Assembly (NCBI GenBank): GCA_032622095.1
Contig: CP136068.1
Coordinates: forward strand, 49,160,443-49,224,442
Origin: Siphonodentalium dalli
Taxonomy: Eukaryota; Mollusca; Scaphopoda; Gadilida; Siphonodentaliidae
Direction of reading: 5' to 3'
Length of the DNA: 64,000 bases
This document shows positions 1 through 11,687 of this stretch, piece after piece (within the stretch, counting starts at the first letter, position 1; each line of letters begins with the position of its first letter). The translations under genes and the position numbers were made by a program. Under the pieces are notes generated by a model. It worked only from the letters and a program-made list of their open reading frames with translations, was not told where the DNA came from and did not search any database.

Positions 1-364
1 ACACTGCGAATGCAAATACATCGTGTTCTCACAATTAAATGTCTTTAGCGTATTATTATTATATGTATCGCGATGTGTTGTTATTATAAAGCCATGCCGC
101 ATTTTACGTAGGATCTGGACACTGGAATGTTTACGATATGATAATTGTCTATTAGTATTAACTGTGCAAGTCTTCGCATATATGCAATCTTTATATGAAT
201 ATATAATATAATTTGACTATTCCGGTAACGAAAAAAAAGAGAAACACGAGCACATGTTTATATAGATAACTGACCGTAAAACCGAAATAATATACGATAA
301 TTTATTTATACATCGTGGTAGAATATACTTATTAATATATCAAAGTCTCCATCTTATTTTACAA

Positions 365-660
365 TGAACGCTCTTTATTTAGTCATGGTAAAGGAAAATT
401 GGGACTCGACTTAGAACAGTTGTCATCGTGATTATTTACTGTTTACACCAATACACGTAAATACATGCACACGAACTTGCGATATACATGCTTTATATAT
501 CCGTCAAAGTCGTAGCAATTTCCGGTTTATTAAACTCTTTTTATTCGCACCATATAAGGAATACTCTTAACATGGAACGCTCTTTATTGAGTCATAGTGA
601 AGGAAAATGGGGACTCGAGTTGTCATCGTGAATACTTTACTAAATTATTCATCAATATAC
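365..660. repeat. Imperfect direct duplication, about 205 bp apart
   Basis: A block beginning AACGCTCTTTATT and running through GGACTCGA and GTTGTCATCGTGA occurs at about 365-435 and again at about 570-635. A third AACGCTCTTTATTTGG fragment lies near 716. No coding potential was recognised in 1-747. The repeat lies downstream of the minus-strand THAP exon, so it would be intronic or intergenic for that gene. Confidence 0.5.
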
Positions 661-777
661 TCCCCACTTCACTGCAATGGTATGTATTCGTAACCATGAC
701 TGACTCGTCAAATTAAACGCTCTTTATTTGGTATATGTATTGGCTTTTTAGCGATAGGTTCGATTGGATATACTCAC

Positions 778-1148
778 GACTGGAAGCTCCGGCAAATTTA
801 TATTCTTTACGGGAGTTGACGTTTTTCTTGGGATGGCATTCTCGTCGTTGGTCCATTTGTTTAACGTGGGGGTTGCATTTCCTCTGAGTTGTCGTCGGTA
901 GCCACTGATCGGGCCAAGTGTATTCGCGTTGTGCTCAAAACACATTTTTTCGAAGTGGACGGAACAAATTCAGGACTATTTCGTTGGCAACTATACTTCA
1001 ATAGTTTCTGATTTTGAGTAACGGGTTTCCCACAGAAATCCCACCAAATGTCACGTAAACGAACGTCGTTTGGAAATGAATGCATAATTACACCTAATTG
1101 AGAGTCACTATACTGGCCACAGCCGAAAACACTGCATTTATTTGGCAT
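778..1148 (-). pseudogene. THAP-type zinc-finger exon, broken by a frame change
   Basis: THAP domains are C2CH zinc fingers that bind DNA and are shared by host regulators and P-element-like transposases. The reading starts MPNKCSVFGCG at 1148, giving the initial Met-Pro and Cys-x4-Cys, followed by a HSFP motif and a tryptophan pair. It then changes frame within a run of six A (945-950 on the complement). In the second frame it continues with CFEH, the Cys-x2-His pair, and the family-typical tail NATPTL, equivalent to AVPTL. A strong splice donor (GTC|GTGAGTA) ends the exon at 778, so further exons would lie to the left. A downstream partner such as a transposase domain was not seen. The break may be a true pseudogene lesion or a base error in the homopolymer. 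Domain identity is fairly sure; functional status is not. Confidence 0.7.
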
Positions 1149-1252
1149 TGTCACGAATGAATTGTAAATACGGGACAATCGGGGCATATATATGGAAAAT
1201 TAAAACAACATCGTGAACACGCACCCGAATAGAGTTCACATGTCGGCTCGTG

Positions 1253-1260
1253 TTTTTATA
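1253..1260 (-). promoter_or_regulatory. TATA box upstream of the THAP exon
   Basis: On the minus strand the sequence reads TATAAAAA, about 105 bp before the THAP ATG at 1148. No splice acceptor was seen between it and the ATG, so a transcript starting near 1225 could carry this ATG directly. This is inferred from spacing and motif only. Confidence 0.35.
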
Positions 1261-1488
1261 AGCTTTATTTCTGACACGAAAGTGTTATCTACCCCGCTCA
1301 ATCGGCCTTCTATATTTCTTGTCAAAACAATAACTTTCCAAGCAACACTTATGACAAATCACAAGTGAAGATAACTCACCGGGCGTTGAAAATTCACCAC
1401 GTGTACACAATGTTATTGACATGCCATGCCCCGCAGTAATTCCATTACACCCACGCGCTCGATTCCGCATTTTCCATCGCCACTCATA

Positions 1489-1563
1489 TGACGTCATATA
1501 GGTAGACACAATTAAATCCGACTCCGATTCCATGTTTTTAATTAGTTTACTCATTTGACGTCA
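1489..1563. promoter_or_regulatory. Pair of CRE palindromes (TGACGTCA)
   Basis: Two perfect TGACGTCA sites lie at 1489-1496 and 1556-1563, 67 bp apart, both in a CATATGACGTCATAT-like context. This is the CREB/ATF binding site. They are 230-410 bp upstream of the THAP ATG on the minus strand and could serve either direction. A minus-strand open stretch across 1380-1554 ends at a good donor (CCCG|GTGAGTTA) and might be an alternative first exon, but nothing in its protein sequence is recognisable. Confidence 0.4.
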
Positions 1564-1993
1564 TATGAGGATTTGCGACGGAGATAGCCGAAAACCGGTG
1601 GGGTATTATTTATTTATTTCTAGGCTTATTTATTACGCGATTGTTATGGGACTTGGATCATTGTGATCACAATAGGGGTGGCTTTCCGATAGTGTTTTGT
1701 TGTTTCATCAGGATAGTAATCCTTTAAGTCTCCTATTTATGTCTCAATATTACCATAGCTGCTGAAGGTGACATTAAACACCAAAATAACTAACTTTCAT
1801 GAAAATTCCTGTTTCGAAGTATAACTATACATGTACTAAAAAAAATTGCGAATCCCATGAATATATTTATATATAACTGTTTTGTTGTGATATCCTACTT
1901 TGGTCATGATGCTCACTTGTTTTATGTGAAGCAGTCAAGCATAGAAAATCTTCAAACATTAATAAATGCAAGTTTATATCACTAAGTCATGGC

Positions 1994-2165
1994 CAGGGTT
2001 GGGGTAATTGTAATTTGTAATTGTAATTGAATGTAATTAATTACATTTTCCCAAGTAATTGGATGTAATTTGTAATTGAAGTTTTTTTTCAATTACATGT
2101 AATTGAATGTAATTAATTACATTGAGAAAAGGGGTGTAATTTCAATTACATTTCAATTACATTCC
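1994..2165. mobile_element. Solo hAT-like terminus (CAGGGTTGGGGTAATTG)
   Basis: The terminus CAGGGTTGGGGTAATTG is followed by repeated GTAATTGAATGTAATTAATTA units. The same terminus and internal sequence bound the hAT element at 36081-37665, which supports the assignment. No opposite end and no target duplication were found here, so this is a solo or eroded end. Confidence 0.45.
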
Positions 2166-2412
2166 AAAAATACAGACTCATGGCAATATGTTTTATAATT
2201 GTTATAGATTGTTTATCTCTTCCCGGCCACAATTACATGTACAACAACAACAACATAACTTTTATACAACCCGATTTCAAGTCTACAAACTCAAAAGGAA
2301 TTATAAAGAGGTTTATTTATGATGAAATCAAGCATAATTTGCAGTGAAATCTGTTTATAGTTGCAATGAAATTGCCTTGATTTAGGGGCTAACAAGATTT
2401 CTCCCTTTTAGT

Positions 2413-2600
2413 ATGCCCCATAGGGTGTCTCGCATATATAAGAGAATGCATTGGCCTAACAATATTTACCTTGACTTTGTAAGCCAGTGCATTCTCTTAT
2501 ATATGCGAGGCTCCCTATGGGAGACTTGCATGTATAAGAGAATGCACTGGCACAGGGTCTTTAATGCTGCACCAGCACAGCTCTCGTCATGAAAGGGTAA
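2413..2600. mobile_element. TTAA-type MITE fragment with double hairpin
   Basis: Two hairpins made of GCATATATAAGAGAATGC and its complement, linked by a stretch containing CCTTGACTTTGTAAGCCAGTG. The right end reads CATGAAAGGGTAA, a mutated form of the CATGAAAGGGTTAA end seen at 18565 and 21126. The left end is missing. It is the family that I call type 4 below (ends TTAACCCTTTCATG and CATGAAAGGGTTAA). Confidence 0.6.
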
Positions 2601-3280
2601 ATGTAGGAACATATGCACTATCTTCAACATGTAATTTCTGTCCATGATTTGTGTGATGCCTGTGAATACCAGTATGGCTGCTTCTTATTAGAAGTGATGT
2701 TAAAGTATCATCTCATTCATGGATAATTCATGGGAATATATAGCTATTTTATTGATTGGAGCATTAGTACTCCGCAATTCGCTATCCAGGTATTTATATG
2801 TAGGTCAGGACATTAAAGTCTGGTCTAGGTCACCACTGTCTGGTAAAATAAAGTGTATTACCTATATATTAATATCCCTATGGCAATATAAATCAATTGC
2901 TACATTTACGTCCCCTCTCGAGTGATGATCTCGACCCTATTTTAGTTCCCTCCTCAATTGTTATTTGGATAATTTTTAAATAAACTTTTTTCTCTTGCCT
3001 TTACCAGCCTTAACCATCAAATTACGTATTATTGACCCATTAATTAGTCTATTTGGATCAAATTGGACAATCTAAATCACCTTGTATTATATAAGATAAA
3101 ATACGTACTGCTTCAATATCTCGAGTTGACCATGACCATTTATGTTTGGAAGAACAATATAAAAAATAAAATTTTCCCTCCTGTCCCATTTTTCAGAAGA
3201 AGTTGGATTTAAATCCAGAAATTTATTTATATTGACCATTCTAAAATTTTGTTTCTGTTGGGGGGGATTACTGTCAGTAA
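2601..3280. other. No recognisable feature
   Basis: AT-rich sequence with short open frames only. None has a domain signature, and no family of repeat from elsewhere in the window was recognised here. Confidence 0.4.
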
Positions 3281-3920
3281 TAACCCTTTCTTTACTAATG
3301 GATTCTTCCATTCAGTTATAAAAGTATACATTGGAATGGTCCATTATTAATTTGGAGGATTTAAGGACATATGAGCAGACGTTACCGATGTTACTGAATA
3401 TATTTGGCGACAACATTATTCGAGAGCACGATTTTATAGTGTGCAAACAGTGCAAATAAAGTTTTATTTTTAATCGTTGTATTGCGTGATCCATAACCGG
3501 AAAATCTTAATTTTATTCCCAATGATTCAGTGATTTTAGAGACACTCGGTAGTCGATGTCAAGGCCGTTAATTGTGGCAGATGCAAACCAAATGCAACAA
3601 ACAGTCTATATGACATTTAAATGAAAAATATGAAGTTTTTTCCATGATACTGACATTGAAAAAAATCTCCCTATTTTTCACTAAATCTCCCTATTTCTGA
3701 GGACAAATCTCCCTATTTCCAATTTTGAAAGTAAACAGGTCTGGACGGCACGCAGACAAAATAATATTACAAGTGCAGAAGAATTCATATTCATTGGCGG
3801 GAAATGTTCAGGTAATATGTAAATTAGATAATAACAATTATGGTTGTTTGTTGAGCTTATTATCTGGACATTTCCTAAGGGAATTACTCATCAATGAGTA
3901 TTTAGCATAGAAAGGGTTAA
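3281..3920. mobile_element. TTAA-type element, TATACTAAATGG family (type 3)
   Basis: The left end AACCCTTTCTTTACTAATGG continues into CAGTTATAAAAGTATACATTGG. The right end reads GAGTATTTAGCATAGAAAGGGTTAA. The same pair of ends bounds the elements at 39186-40531 and 53462-54550. The right TTAA is intact and the left has mutated to ATAA. The TTAA target and CCCTTT terminus suggest a piggyBac-like non-autonomous element. There is no coding content. Confidence 0.55.
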
Positions 3921-4175
3921 GGGGGTGTTTATATGGGTAACCTGGTCTGGCTAACCTATAATGGCACATGTTAAAAATTATTTGAATTTATATTAGGTGA
4001 GTCAGCTCTGTTTCAGAGACCGGACAAGCCTGTTCCCAGTCATCCGGGCAAGCATTTTCCCCATGCAAACACTTCATCCCAGACTTGATCTGATCAGTGC
4101 AGCTAATAGAGATGTACATGTAGCATAAAACATGCACTTACCACAACTTGTACAATTTAGAATGAAGGCATTATG

Positions 4176-5561
4176 CAGGGTTTCCGCCAAGAGGAAATTA
4201 ATGAGTCCGATTTGGGGAAACACATAACGCGACGGGACGACCATGGTTCGTCCCGTCGGGCGAAAACTTTTGTTATTTGACACTGAAAAGTAGCCATTTC
4301 CTTGCACCTGAGTGTCCCACAAAGCAATCCAAAGCTACGACGCAAGTCGATCATTTTCTGTGGGAGCATTAATTATGTTGATGGTATCCAGATAATTAAT
4401 CATGTAATGTAATTACGCACGTAAGACTGCCGTCTGATTGAAGACTATATCAAGCTACAAGTTACAGTGTTTAAAAATTTATAACTTACAATAACATTCC
4501 CGACAGGTATAATGAAACTAAACACTAAAAAGCATCTATGCATTGTCCAATAATACCTAGCTGGGAGAATTTCAAGTAGCTTCCGTGAAAATGAAACTGA
4601 TATATTCCATGTATTCTGTCAATCGTAAAACTATTTGTGCGCTGTGACGTCATATATACTGCAGGGTTTGTCTGCAGGAGATATTTATAGCAGCGAAATA
4701 TGAATGGTAGCCAAATCTTTCAAACTCGGAACGTGTAGCTTGTCAATAGTCTGTATTTGTCCAACAACTGACGACCGCTGCTATAGTTTTAACCAACGTG
4801 TTATAAAATATAATTGAGTTTTGGGAACATGTGCGGCGTTGTTGGTGTTTGGGGACCCAGGCGGGACAACGAAACTATTATTGACCGTACTTTGACTTTT
4901 GACTTTATCTCCATATTTGGGGGGGGGGGGGGGTATGTTTTTTGTGTTTATCCTCCATGCATGTAATATGGGTCAAATGAATGGTGTTGTCACTATGAAT
5001 TCCCGCTATAAAGACTGATTTGGGACAGGTTCCGTATTGTTATAGTACGATAGCACGGGATCTCGGAGGTAGATACCTCCTTTGGTAGGAGACCCGCCTG
5101 TTGCATGGCGTATGTTGATCCCTACTCTGCCTATCTCAGCAATTCGGCATTCTTTGATCAAATTATGTAATCGTACGATAGCACGGGATCTCCGAGCGTG
5201 AGTAGTTTCAACCACAGAAATCCCGTGCAAAATAATATCCGTACTCAGCAGTCCGACATTCTTTGATGTTACCGCGACATTTATTACGCTGTATATAACG
5301 TCGCTATTACAATGCACACTAATCATTACGTTGTAGATTTGGCGCTTTGATTTCAAAGGGTTACGCTGTACCGGTAACACACTGTGCTCAATTGACCCGC
5401 TTTTTCACCAGTACTCTGTTTAACCCCCCGAACTCCCGTTGCAGCCAGATTTTTTATGACATATTGCTGCTGACTTTTGGTACATGTATGAATAAAACAG
5501 ATCATCTGCGAGGGGAATGGGTCCGTGGGACGGACCCGCAGCCGGCCTGGCGGAAACCCTG
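4176..5561. mobile_element. DNA transposon, CAGGGTTTCCGCC termini, 7-bp target duplication
   Basis: Terminal inverted repeats CAGGGTTTCCGCCA and TGGCGGAAACCCTG are flanked on both sides by CATTATG (4169-4175 and 5562-5568), a 7-bp target duplication. A second copy lies inverted at 25547-27012. The 1386-bp body has short open frames but no transposase signature that I recognise, so it is probably non-autonomous. CAGGG termini recall hAT elements, but hAT normally makes 8-bp duplications, so the superfamily is left open. A CRE-like TGACGTCA lies inside at 4645-4652. Confidence 0.8.
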
Positions 5562-6670
5562 CATTATGACACCAAAGAAATTGGGGGGGTATACAATCCA
5601 TTCATCTTTTCTCCAGGTAATCTGGTCTGTGCTAGATTTCTTTTACCATGTAAACAACTCCTGCATTCAGCTCGGGTATCCGGGTTGGCTCTATTGGCCA
5701 GGCTAGCTTTGTTGCATAAAATAGGACCTATATAAACTATCATTGTACTGGACCTATGCTCCAGTTATCACATTAAATTTACAGTACATCAAAATATTAA
5801 AATGGTTGGAGTGTCCAGATTTACAGAGGTTTCTTGCACTTGTTATTAAGAGCTTGTTTACATTATGCAGTTCCCTGTATAAGGACTAACATTGAAGCCC
5901 CCAGCCGCCCACATATATTTTCTAACTTGAGACAGCTATTTGATATATAAATATCATTGTACTTGGTCCATGCTCTAGTTGTCACATTAACTTTACAATA
6001 CATCAAAATTAATGGTTGGAGCTGCCAGCTTTACTGAAGTTTCCTTCACATTGTTACTAAGAGCTTGTTTGCATTATGCAGTTGGGTGAAAAGGACCAAC
6101 ATTGCACTTCTGTTTAATATTGTCAAGCTGGGTTTGAGATTGCAATAAATTGGCTAAATGGATAGATGATACTGTGCAAAAGTCTCTATTGGTGAAGAGA
6201 ATTTTATATGTGGGGAAAAATTATATGACAGATAGGTTGTAAGCCATTATTTCTTTCACTATACTTATGTTGACTAACGGAAAGGCCTTAGTTGTTGTTA
6301 TTATCATTCCGGAGGGCTAGGTGTAATTTTTTGTTAACCCAGACAGATGTTAATTTCACATTGTCAGACAACCACTTACCTGTATTGGATTACCTACACA
6401 TCTAATGGGGAGAGAGATAGCCATAGCTGGGAAGTCTTCATGTCAGGAGAAAATTAGTCATGACAGTATTGGATATCTGTGGTGTCTGTTTTCAACCTGT
6501 ATTAATATGCAATGATTTTTCCATGTTAACCCTTTGGTTCATGAATCAATTTTGTTCAGGATTCATTCATTGGAGTGTTCAGATAAATTGGCAGATGACT
6601 GGCAGAGATACACTTTATATGAGTTTTATTACACTTATGTTTATTGTCAGGCTATTTTTGAGATTGTACA

Positions 6671-7062
6671 TTAACCCTTTACCCAACAAACCGGCCAAAA
6701 CCGGCCAAATAAAGCTTCAACAGCCTAAAATATCTTGGGTCTGTCTCAATAAAACCATACAAATATGGATATCATTGGAACCGGCTCCTTGACCACATTG
6801 TGATAGTTACAGTTATGCCCTGTGCCAATGCATTCTCTTATATATGCGAGTCGACCATAGGTCGCCTCGCATATATAAGAGAATGCATTGGCCTAAAAAA
6901 AATCTTTTTTTTACCATTTTTTTCTTACATTCTTTAACAATTTTATAATTTTTAATGTGTTAAGCCAATGCATTCTCTTATATATGCGAGGCGACCTATG
7001 GTCGACTCGCATATATAAGAGAATGCATTGGCACAGGGCCCTTCTGTTGGGTAAAGGGTTAA
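6671..7062. mobile_element. TTAA MITE, CCCTTTACCCAAC termini (type 1), double hairpin
   Basis: Bounded by TTAACCCTTTACCCAAC and GTTGGGTAAAGGGTTAA. Inside are GGCCAAAACCGGCC, then two near-perfect hairpins of the TGCCAATGCATTCTCTTATA module separated by an AT-rich spacer. TTAA at both ends plus CCCTTT fits piggyBac-type integration. Other copies lie at 30498-30896, 43916-44191 (reversed) and 54109-54507. Confidence 0.8.
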
Positions 7063-7324
7063 GCGACCAAAATGGATAGATTTGTTCGAAAGTCAATATG
7101 CATTGGTCACGAATTTACTTACCGGTATATTCACCACCATCGTGGTCTATAATTAAGGACTAACAACGTCATGCTGCTTGTTTCAGAAAAGTAGATATGC
7201 TTGCACTGTATATCATACCACTATCATCATTGGAGAGTATTATGAAGCAAATGTGCTGATGTATAAGCAGCATTCACCAGCATTCACAGGGAAATATCAT
7301 AAATAAATACACAAAAAACATAAT

Positions 7325-7727
7325 ATGTGACCCGCCATATCAAATCCAGTCGTAAGTCGGGATTTTTTTACCCTGTGCCAATGCATTCTCCTAATGCATT
7401 GGCCTAACAATTTTTTACAATTTTAATAATTTTTTCTTGCATTCTTTAACAATTTTATAATTTCACCCATACAGAGCCCAAGACAAACATGAGCAGACGA
7501 CACTCTTCTATATGCTTCTATATATGTGTGGGGCTCCCTACAGGGTAATGGATGTTTTTTATTTTATGTCCTAAAAATTGTAAGAAACATTTATTTAAAA
7601 AAAATGATAAAAAATTGTTAGGCCAATGCATTCTCTTATATATGCGAGGCGACCTATACAAGAGAATGCATTGGCACAGGGTAAAAAAATCCCGACTTAC
7701 GACTGGATTTGATATGGCAGGTCACAT
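7325..7727. mobile_element. Fold-back MITE with TGACCCGCCATATC termini carrying the same hairpin module
   Basis: Outer arms TGTGACCCGCCATATCAAAT (left) and its complement ending GGCAGGTCACATA (right) enclose a ...GTCGGGATTTTTTTACCCTG arm. Inside are partial copies of the CCAATGCATTCTC hairpin. The terminal sequence is unrelated to the TTAA families although the core is shared. The interior is eroded and holds a GAGCAGACGACA stretch of another repeat. Confidence 0.65.
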
Positions 7728-7949
7728 ATATTCCCATAATATATTCCCAATAAGTTGATGCACAACTTCATGGTGAAACATCACCAATGCATGTAAACGT
7801 AAACAGTTGATGTGATTATTGCTTTGCTTCTTTCTATTGTTTCAATCGTCTCTTGTGTCCATGTTATGTAGTGATGTTTTTTATTCAATCAAATTTGAAA
7901 TTTTAATTTGATTTATTTCATTATTTATTCCTATGCGATCAAAATGGTT

Positions 7950-8124
7950 GGAAACTAACAATTGTAATCAGATGTAATCAAAAAGTAATCGATTACATTT
8001 ACTAAAGTAATTGTAATCATAATCGATTACATTGAAGAAGAAAAAATCAGTAATCATAATCATGTAAATCAAAAGTAATTGTAATCGTAATCAATTACAT
8101 TGGCATGTCATCCCCCCAACCCTG
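7950..8124. mobile_element. Solo hAT-like terminus, reverse orientation
   Basis: AT-rich TAATCGATTACA and GTAATTGTAATC motifs end at ...CCCCCCAACCCTG. This mirrors the CAGGGTTGGGG terminus at 1994 but has a diverged GTAATC-type internal repeat. No target duplication pairs it with the end at 1994. Confidence 0.4.
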
Positions 8125-8400
8125 ATGGCAAGATTAAACTAGTCATCACTTTGGATATCTGTGGTGTCTGTTTTCAACCGGTAATGTGCTATGATTATTC
8201 CATGTTAACCCCTCTGGTATACATGTACGTATATGTACTGGGCAAAGCTCTTGTTGTCACATTATTTACAATACATTTAAAGAGTTTTGCCTTGCTAGCG
8301 ATGTCTGCACATATTAATAATAAGACTTGTTCTCATATTTAGTGTGCTGTATATGGACCAACAATTTCATTGCCCTGCTGTAGTTGAGAGTACGTGTGGC

Positions 8401-8636
8401 TTAACCCTTTGAGTGCCAGGGGCCGATCTCATCGGCCCTAAACCTACAAAATAAGTCTGTTAAAGAATATAAGAATAAATTATTAAAATTGTAAAAAAAA
8501 AAAAAGAAGATTGTTAGTCCAATGCATTCTCTTATATATGCGAGGCGACCTATGGTCGACTCGCATATATAAGAGAATGCATTGGCACAGGGTATATGGG
8601 TTGATACAAAAATCGACCTGGCACTCAAAGGGTTAA
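8401..8636. mobile_element. TTAA MITE, CCCTTTGAGTGCCAGG termini (type 2)
   Basis: Bounded by TTAACCCTTTGAGTGCCAGG and CCTGGCACTCAAAGGGTTAA. It contains GCCGATCTCATCGGC, an AT-rich spacer and one TGCCAATGCATTCTCTTATA hairpin. A reversed copy lies at 51281-51520. A relative with the same ends but a different core lies at 31033-31356. Confidence 0.8.
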
Positions 8637-9255
8637 ACAGACATGGCTCATTCGAGCTTTCAGAGTTTGTATTCATAATTAGGAAGGAGGTATAAGATAG
8701 GTTGATAAATACATGGAATATTGATATACCGGCTTCATATGCTCTGAATTGTATTTTTCATGACTTGAATGCATCTCTCTGGGACATATGATGCCCAAAG
8801 AAAGGTAGTTCAAGTATTTATCATCCTATTTCGATACCGGGAAAAGTTCAAAAGTGAATATTAGGTGTATTTTGGAGCGCAAACCGCCATGTGGCATTAA
8901 ATGGATAGCTTTGTGTAACAGACTCCATGAGTGAAGAGATTTGATCATCATGCAGGTTACATAACTACAATTAAACTGCTTGGTTCTGCCCATTCCATCT
9001 ATCCATTCCAGAAATAATATATGTTTGCACTACATATCATGTCTTAAGGCTAGCATCATTGTACATATTATGGAGAGGGGCGATACAATTCTAGCAAAAT
9101 CTCCTTAGCAGAATTAAATTAGTCATCACTTTGGATATCTGCAGTCAGTGCGGTGTCTGTTTACACCCTGTATTATGCAGTGATTACTCCATGTTGGAAA
9201 CGTTTTATGTACTTAAAGTCATATTGTGGACTTATTTCAGAGAATTGCATTCGAT

Positions 9256-9882
9256 CAGGCCTTTAGATTAGGCTAATTTGGGGACATTTTGGGGGACCAA
9301 AGGGGTGGGTTTGCGAGGGGGGGGGGGGTACCCCTCATGACTATTGGGGGGTACGGGGTTTCCCCCGGGGAGAATTTTTTTAAAAAGTAAGCCTAAAATG
9401 GGGGCTGTCTGGTTGGTTCTGAAGCATATGAAAGGTGAAAGAAATGTACCAATGGCCCTCATATCATTTCCAGGCAACTTGGGCTTATATCAGCATTCAG
9501 CAAGTTATGTTACTCTTATATTTTCAAGTTTTGTAGTTCACAATCTGTCATTTATTGACCACTTGGGAATATTGGATCATTTGACATCAACAAAGCCATT
9601 TTATAGATGTATGGTGCTTGAAAGTTCACCAAGCAGTCCACCAACACACTGATCATGGGTATTTCCAATTAAAATTTTATTTAATCTAACTATATGTGAA
9701 CCTGAAAACAGTTAGAAAGTTGATTTGTTGTGGTCAAATGAAGCAATATACACACACAATCAGGTCATAAAAAGAGTGATTTTGCAGTGACATTTTGTCA
9801 AATGTGCCTTCTAATTTGGGGACATTTCTATAATTTGGGGACATCGGTAAACGCTGTGAGTTGTGGGGAATATTAAGGCCTG
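9256..9882. mobile_element. Non-autonomous DNA element, CAGGCCTT termini, 7-bp duplication
   Basis: Short terminal repeats CAGGCCTT and AAGGCCTG are flanked by ATTCGAT (9249-9255 and 9883-9889). The body has G-rich tracts near 9315-9370 and repeated AATTTGGGGACAT. No transposase was recognised. The termini differ from the CAGGGTTTCC family, although the duplication length is the same. Confidence 0.55.
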
Positions 9883-10380
9883 ATTCGATCACCCCAGATT
9901 TAATGTTAACCCTTTGGTATATATAATATATATATCTGTATGTACATGTATTTGTAATGGGTCAATTCTCTAGTTGTCACATTAACGTTACAATATGCAG
10001 TCTAGAAATTGGGCCCGGCAAAAAGCAATGCCGTGGGAAACGCTGTGGTGACATTTGGAATCTAACATGCCACCGCATTAAATTTGCTGTTGGACATTTT
10101 TCCTGATTTCGAGGGCTGCAATAAATTAATCTCTTCACTACTGATTGAAGTCATTACATTGTATGCAGGGCCGTTGATGTTCTGGGCATTTTCTAGTGAA
10201 AATATATAGCGGGAATTTCGAAAAAACCTCAACACTGACTCCTTAGAAAGGCTAGATGTATTATTATTCACATTCCTGAAACACCATACACTGTTTCAAA
10301 CATCAAGATACAATGGTTCCGATGTACTAATTTCTTACTTCTAGTTATGCATAATAAGCAACCCCTAGTATTCTGAAGTA

Positions 10381-10586
10381 CAATAATGCCCTAAATAATC
10401 GACTCCTTAACCACAGCAGAATTATGGGTAACTTTTCAGGATTTATTCTGAAATATGTCTTATTAATCGGAAAGCTCTCACTGAGAGCTTTCCGATGAAT
10501 GGCAACAAGCCATATTTCCGACTAAATCCTGAAAAGTTACCCATAATTCTGCTGTGGTTAAGGAGTCGATTATTTAGAGCATTACT
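10381..10586. mobile_element. TA-flanked fold-back MITE (ATAATGCCCTAAATAATCG)
   Basis: A near-perfect palindrome. A left arm of about 100 bp (ACTCCTTAACCACAGCAGAA to GGAAAGCTCTC) is followed almost at once by its complement. Ends and TA flanks match better-preserved copies such as 11688-11900. Termini CAGTAATGCC plus TA target suggest a Tc1/mariner or pogo-type non-autonomous element. Confidence 0.75.
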
Positions 10587-11044
10587 ATATAGGTCCATAC
10601 TGACGTACTTAGTTCAGACCTGCAGCACACATCGTGACATTTTACTTCCTTACTGACGTACTCCGTTCAGACCTGTAGCACACAGCGTGACATTTTACTT
10701 TCTTACTGAGTACTGACATGCAAGAGGTTGAAGAGGTTGAAGTGGCTTGCCTTGCTAGGGATGCTAGGGATGACTGCACATTGTTACAATGACCTTATCA
10801 TACATTATGTCAATTTATACTCAGAGCATTACTGTACCTGTACCAGAAATAATATTTACTTGAATTGTTTATCATAACGCCCTGTTCTATGGCAGGATTA
10901 CCAATCTGGTTATCGGTTTTTCAACTGTAATATGCAGTGAGTATTCCAGTGATTAAAATCTTATTGTATCACTTCCAGGCCATAATTACAACAACATTTT
11001 TGTTTAAACTGGGGGGGGGGGAGAGAACACTATCTTTAATTATG

Positions 11045-11605
11045 TAGGTAGGTCATGGCATGAATCTCTACTCTGGCTACACCTGTAGAGATTGTATTCC
11101 GCTCGTTCAAAACTTTTTAATGTTCTGACCATTTCTGACGGGGAACTTTTTTTATAAAAAAAACAATAGGTAGGTAATATATTTATTAGTTAATACTTGC
11201 TCCATAATAACATATTTCACAGTAAGTGAAGATCCCAGCTCAAGATTGCATGATTTAGGCAACTTATGTGAGCTGATTTTGCTTTGCGCCATTTACAATC
11301 TTGGCATTCCTGGGTAATCAATTAAATATTCATTGCAAATTTACACACAAAACTCATGTAATCTCGTGCTGCATGGGACAATCCTTACTGTGAAATACAT
11401 TATGAATGAACAAGTATTAACTTAGAAATACATACCCGGCGTTGGTTTTTCTATGCTATAAAGATTCCCTTAATAATCTGGTCAGAACATCAAAAAGTTC
11501 CTAGGTTCTGAATGATTGTCAAAAAGTTCCTAAGTTCTGAACGGGTGGAATATGATTTTTATGGGCATATCCAGAGTAGAGATTCATGGTATGATCTATT
11601 AGTTA
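11045..11605. repeat. Large fold-back, about 560 bp
   Basis: GGTCATGGCATGAATCTCTA near 11048 and its diverged complement near 11590, both followed by CTCTGG, form outer arms. AACATATTTCACAGTAAG near 11209 and CTTACTGTGAAATACATTAT near 11384 form inner arms. Two AAAAAGTTCCTA(G/A)GTTCTGAA copies sit in the right arm. It is probably an old non-autonomous DNA element; no target duplication was resolved. Confidence 0.5.
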
Positions 11606-11687
11606 GGGTGCTCAGATAACGCATTGTGTTTGTGATATGTGCTGTGTATGCACACACTTCATTTTGTGGAATGCCACCCTATAGCTA

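Larger units (their letters stand above)
5735..10945. repeat. Dispersed low-identity direct copies of a non-coding unit
   Basis: Stretches such as TTGGATATCTGTGGTGTCTG followed by TTTTCAACC, a GTATTATGCAGTGAT-like block, CCATGTTAACCC and a TTGTCACATTA block recur near 6465, 8150, 9130 and 10910. Related pieces lie near 5750, 5970 and 9970. They look like old tandem duplications of a unit of roughly 1-2 kb, later split by MITEs. No coding potential was seen. Confidence 0.4.

Noticed and set aside
757-775. GGTTCGATTGG, resembling a tRNA B box
   Set aside because: No A box at a suitable distance and no cloverleaf could be drawn.
1380-1554. Minus-strand exon ending in a strong donor (CCCG|GTGAGTTA)
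   Set aside because: The donor is good but the peptide has no recognisable feature, no matching acceptor was found before the THAP ATG, and the CRE sites overlap it. Kept only as a possible alternative first exon.
4074-5706. Several open frames of 70-124 codons on both strands
   Set aside because: They overlap each other inside the CAGGG-terminus transposon and are not conserved as open frames in the second copy at 25547-27012.
1994-8124. A single 6-kb hAT element bounded by CAGGGTTGGGG and CCCCAACCCTG
   Set aside because: The flanking 8-mers (GTCATGGC and ATGGCAAG) do not match and the subterminal repeats differ (GTAATTG versus GTAATCG), so they are treated as two separate solo ends.
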